Source: Thioalkalivibrio sp. (GTDB lineage: Bacteria > Pseudomonadota > Gammaproteobacteria > Ectothiorhodospirales > Ectothiorhodospiraceae). Taken from it: a DNA stretch of 5,642 nucleotides. Positions 1 through 5,642 of this stretch are shown here, one piece after another. Where the stretch lies: the NCBI GenBank assembly GCA_003553165.1, contig PUOZ01000135.1, positions 1 to 5,642 on the forward strand, given 5' to 3'. The notes under the pieces were generated by a model. The model worked only from the letters and a program-made list of their open reading frames with translations. It had not been told where the DNA came from and made no database searches. The position numbers were made by a program, and so were the translations under genes. Positions within the stretch are counted from its first letter, which is position 1. Each line of letters begins with the position of its first letter.

Positions 1-1663
<1,663 letters not shown>

Positions 1664-1665
<2 letters not shown>

Positions 1666-1668
1666 GGG
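1664..1668 (+). promoter_or_regulatory. Ribosome binding site of kdsA
   Basis: GAGGG lies 5 bases before the ATG at 1674 and overlaps the pyrG stop codon (1663-1665). It decides the kdsA start: the in-frame GTG at 1662 has no purine-rich sequence upstream and would add only four residues. The overlap with the pyrG stop suggests that terminating pyrG ribosomes can re-initiate on kdsA. Confidence 0.7.
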
Positions 1669-1673
1669 TACCC

Positions 1674-3864
<2,191 letters not shown>

Positions 3865-4049
3865 TTGTGGTCCAGGGGTGGATTCGGGATGGCCAGGGGC
3901 AGAGGCGCGAGTGAGTGCTCGCCGGGGCCTGCGTGTCCGGAATCCTGGAGAGGGGCGACCCTGAATCCGCAGCCTCCAGACGTCCGGAGTCCCGCACGCG
4001 CGCGCCCCGGTCTGGTTGAACGGACTATTACCGGCGCGGATCGGCGCTG
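3865..4049 (+). other. Non-coding gap between eno and ftsB
   Basis: This 185-base gap is the longest in the window. I see no convincing sigma70 promoter, no intrinsic terminator with a T-run and no RNA gene I recognise. A 61-codon TTG frame spans it exactly but looks non-coding. What it does hold is a nested inverted-repeat structure (3936-3988), a 7-base direct repeat CCAGGGG (3872-3878 and 3893-3899), an alternating pyrimidine-purine tract of CG steps (3993-4005), and a CGGCGC direct repeat (4032-4037 and 4042-4047) just before ftsB. Confidence 0.7.
3936..3988 (+). repeat. Nested inverted repeat, predicted RNA hairpin in the eno 3' region
   Basis: Two nested complementary pairs are visible. 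TCCGGA (3936-3941) pairs with TCCGGA (3983-3988), and CTGGAG (3945-3950) pairs with CTCCAG (3974-3979), separated by a symmetric 3x3 internal loop. Directly continuing the inner strand, AGGG (3951-3954) pairs with CCCT (3959-3962) around the loop GCGA, a GNRA-type tetraloop, leaving an 11-base bulge (3963-3973). The structure lies 71 bases after the eno stop and no T-run follows, so it is not a canonical intrinsic terminator. It could be a 3'-end stabiliser, a processing site or a Rho-related element. Pairing was found by eye; no folding energy was computed. Confidence 0.45.
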
Positions 4050-4361
4050 ATGCGCTGGCTCACCGCGATTCTCCTGGCTGCCCTGCTGGGTCTGCAATGG
4101 TCGTTATGGTTTGGCGAGGGAAGTTGGCGGTACGTGCAGGAGTTGCGCGAGGCGCAGCGTCTCCAGGAGATCGAGAACGAGAAACTCCGGATCCGGAACC
4201 GAGCCCTGGAGGCAGAGGTCGAGGATCTGCGCAGCGGTTCGGAGGCGGTCGAGGAACGTGCGCGGCGCGACATGGGCATGATCCGCGAGGACGAGGTGTT
4301 TTTTCTCCCGGTGGATCCCCCGGGCGAGAGAAGTCCCGCGACTGGTCGTGCGCGTGACTGA
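4050..4361 (+). CDS. ftsB: Cell division protein FtsB
   Basis: Bitopic inner-membrane protein of the FtsQ-FtsL-FtsB divisome subcomplex, which helps recruit and activate septal peptidoglycan synthesis. The 103-residue product aligns without gaps to E. coli FtsB over its first 90 residues. A short cytoplasmic N-terminus is followed by one membrane segment (about 3-20), ending in the shared QWSLWFG stretch. Next comes a periplasmic coiled coil (about 28-62) rich in Glu, Arg and Leu, then the EAVEERARRDMGMI region (65-78) and EVFFLPV. Glu69, Phe84 and Phe85 fall at the E. coli positions Glu69, Phe84 and Tyr85 that contact FtsQ. No good Shine-Dalgarno precedes the ATG; only a GGA at 4038-4040 is present, nine bases away. 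The start is supported by homology instead. It overlaps the start of ispD. Confidence 0.95.
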   Translation: MRWLTAILLAALLGLQWSLWFGEGSWRYVQELREAQRLQEIENEKLRIRNRALEAEVEDLRSGSEAVEERARRDMGMIREDEVFFLPVDPPGERSPATGRARD

Positions 4362-5079
4362 GCGCGGTACGCCATCGTTCTGGGCCCTGATCCCGGCAGC
4401 AGGCGTGGGACGACGCATGGGTGCCAGTCGTCCGAAGCAGTTCCTGACGCTGGGGTCACGCAGCGTGCTGGGTCATACGCTCGGCATCTTCCTTGAGCAT
4501 CCGGGCATTCGTGGCGTGGTGCTCGTGCTGGGGCGCGATGTCGATCCCGATGCGGTTGATCTTCCCGAGAGCGGTGGACGGCTGTTTCGGGTAGCAGGCG
4601 GGGAGGAACGTGCGGACTCGGTGCGCAATGGCCTGGATTTCCTTGCGCAACAGGCTTCGCCGGACGACTGGGTGCTGGTTCACGATGCCGCACGGCCCTG
4701 TCTTCCGACCGAGGATTTGGAGCGTCTGATGCATACGCTGCGGGAGGATCCGGTCGGGGGGCTGCTCGCGGCACCGAGCACCGACACCATGAAGCTTGCC
4801 GACAGCGCGGGGCGGGTGGAGCGGACCCTGGATCGGGCCCGCGTCTGGAGGGCGTTGACACCCCAGATGTTTCGTCTTCAGGCGCTGCGTGAGGCGCTGG
4901 AGGCGGCGGCCGTCGCCGGTGTGACCATCACGGACGAGGCGAGCGCGATGGAGTTCCAGGGTCACCGACCCCAACTGGTGGAGGGGAGCCCACTGAACAT
5001 CAAGATCACCCGTCCGGAAGACCTGGAGACAGCGCAGCTGTATCTTTTGAAACAAAATCGATTGAGGAGTCCAACATGA
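4348..5079 (+). CDS. ispD: 2-C-methyl-D-erythritol 4-phosphate cytidylyltransferase
   Basis: Transfers CMP from CTP to 2-C-methyl-D-erythritol 4-phosphate, the third step of the MEP isoprenoid pathway; cytosolic. The 243-residue GT-A-like nucleotidyltransferase has the CTP-binding loop PAAGVGRRMG with Arg23 and Lys30 (E. coli Arg20, Lys27). Also visible are GGEERADSV, VLVHDAARP with Asp113 (E. coli Asp106), LDRARVW with Arg163 (E. coli Arg157), TITDEASAME and LNIKITRPEDL with Lys219 (E. coli Lys213). The start is uncertain between GTG 4348 and GTG 4354. Neither has a Shine-Dalgarno, and both overlap the end of ftsB, so initiation is probably coupled to ftsB termination. A start at 4354 would give an N-terminus more like the Pseudomonas protein. 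Its stop codon overlaps the ATG of the next gene. In this cluster ispF normally follows; here it does not. Confidence 0.96.
   Translation: MRVTERGTPSFWALIPAAGVGRRMGASRPKQFLTLGSRSVLGHTLGIFLEHPGIRGVVLVLGRDVDPDAVDLPESGGRLFRVAGGEERADSVRNGLDFLAQQASPDDWVLVHDAARPCLPTEDLERLMHTLREDPVGGLLAAPSTDTMKLADSAGRVERTLDRARVWRALTPQMFRLQALREALEAAAVAGVTITDEASAMEFQGHRPQLVEGSPLNIKITRPEDLETAQLYLLKQNRLRSPT
5064..5069 (+). promoter_or_regulatory. Ribosome binding site of the lipoate ligase gene
   Basis: GAGGAG lies 6 bases before the ATG at 5076, inside the last codons of ispD. It is a strong site and fixes the start of the downstream gene. Together with the ATGA overlap at 5076-5079 it indicates coupled but independently efficient initiation. 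Confidence 0.8.
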
Positions 5080-5642
5080 AACGAATCCGCGTGATCGATG
5101 CCGGCTTCGTCCCGCCACTGGAGTCGATGGCGATCTTCCATGCGGTCGCCGAGGCCATGGAATCGGACGATGACCCCGTGGTGACCCTGGTCAACCCGAC
5201 CCAACCCTTCGTCTCCGTCGGTCTCCATCAGGACATCGACCTGGAGGTCGATACGGCGTATTGCGAGCTGCATGGGCTGCCGGTGATCCGGCGCGATGTC
5301 GGGGGCGGCGCGGTGTACCTGAACCGCGACCAGATGTTCTTTCACTTCGTGTACCCCTACACGATGGCGCCGGCCCGCGTGGAGGCGATCTACTCGCATT
5401 TCATGGCCCCGGTACTCGCGACCTATCAGGCCCTGGGGGTTCCGGCGGTCTTCCGGCCGGTGAACGACATCCATGTGAACGGGCGCAAGATCGGCGGCAC
5501 CGGCTCGGCCCGGATCAACAATGCCACGGTGATGGTCGGCAGTTTCATGTTCGACTTCGACATGGACACCATGGCGAAATGCCTGAAGGTGAGCTCGGAG
5601 AAGTTTCGGGACAAGCTGCGGCAGGGAATGCAGGACTACATG
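5076..5642 (+). CDS. Lipoate-protein ligase A family protein (3' end outside window)
   Basis: The first 189 codons of an open frame that reaches the window edge without a stop. The fold is that of the biotin/lipoyl ligase family (LplA/LipB/BPL), whose members attach lipoate or octanoate to a lysine of a carrier domain. Signatures in order are PFVSVGLHQD (44-53), IRRDVGGGAVYL (71-82) for the acyl-adenylate pocket, a hydrophobic strand MFFHFVYP, RPVNDIHVNGRKIGGTGSA (127-145) with Lys138 matching the catalytic Lys133 of E. coli LplA, and VMVGSFMFDFD (152-162). The E. coli HHGT element is replaced by MVGS, so it is a divergent branch. No cysteine lies where LipM-type octanoyltransferases keep their nucleophile, which favours a ligase. 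Full-length LplA is about 338 residues; shorter forms need a separate accessory domain. Its ATG overlaps the ispD stop as ATGA. The carrier protein and pathway are not visible. A link to lipoate-dependent sulfur oxidation is only a hypothesis. Confidence 0.85.
   Translation, partial: MKRIRVIDAGFVPPLESMAIFHAVAEAMESDDDPVVTLVNPTQPFVSVGLHQDIDLEVDTAYCELHGLPVIRRDVGGGAVYLNRDQMFFHFVYPYTMAPARVEAIYSHFMAPVLATYQALGVPAVFRPVNDIHVNGRKIGGTGSARINNATVMVGSFMFDFDMDTMAKCLKVSSEKFRDKLRQGMQDYM

Noticed and set aside
3865..4050. A 61-codon frame starting with TTG directly after the eno stop and overlapping the ftsB ATG
   Set aside because: It has no ribosome binding site, uses AGG and AGA codons unlike its neighbours, is rich in Gly, Pro and Arg, and shows no motif. 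Long stop-free runs are expected in GC-rich DNA.
4028..4861. Minus-strand open frame (277 codons) opposite ftsB and ispD
   Set aside because: It is rich in Arg, Pro and Ser, spans two unrelated sense genes and has no motif.
5041..5075. A promoter for the lipoate ligase gene in the AT-rich end of ispD
   Set aside because: TATCTT and TTGAAA occur, but no pair has a sensible -35/-10 spacing, and the ATGA overlap fits operon expression.

Overview
The window holds six same-strand genes and no mobile, CRISPR or RNA-gene content that I can support. In order they are pyrG (CTP synthase), kdsA (Kdo-8-phosphate synthase), eno (enolase), ftsB (divisome protein), ispD (MEP-pathway cytidylyltransferase) and the first 189 codons of a lipoate-protein ligase A family gene that runs off the right edge. 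The order pyrG-kdsA-eno-ftsB-ispD is the conserved gammaproteobacterial housekeeping cluster. The high GC, strong G/C third-position bias and an FtsB that aligns without gaps to the E. coli protein suggest a GC-rich, Gram-negative, LPS-making gammaproteobacterium. A Chromatiales/Ectothiorhodospiraceae-type organism is my guess; I cannot test it here.

Layout: pyrG begins at base 1 and ends at 1665. kdsA starts 8 bases later behind a clear Shine-Dalgarno. A 67-base gap with a short inverted repeat precedes eno. A 185-base non-coding gap (3865-4049) separates eno from ftsB; it holds a nested inverted-repeat structure capped by a GNRA tetraloop, a 7-base direct repeat and an alternating CG tract. 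ftsB and ispD overlap by about 8-14 bases. ispD overlaps the ligase gene by an ATGA junction, so ftsB-ispD-ligase look translationally coupled.

How the genes relate: enolase makes phosphoenolpyruvate, which KdsA condenses with arabinose-5-phosphate. PyrG makes CTP, which IspD uses directly and which KdsB (not in this window) uses to activate Kdo. FtsB acts in the divisome. These are core envelope, isoprenoid and division functions.

Most of the window is ordinary core genome. Two points stand out. First, KdsA has the metal-dependent (Aquifex-type) ligand set Cys/His/Glu/Asp rather than the metal-independent Asn type of E. coli. Second, the position after ispD, usually occupied by ispF in this cluster, is taken by a divergent lipoate-protein ligase whose partners lie beyond the window. 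That right edge is the most likely entry to an accessory system, possibly lipoate-dependent sulfur oxidation, but this is a hypothesis. I found no self-contained novel system inside these 5642 bases.
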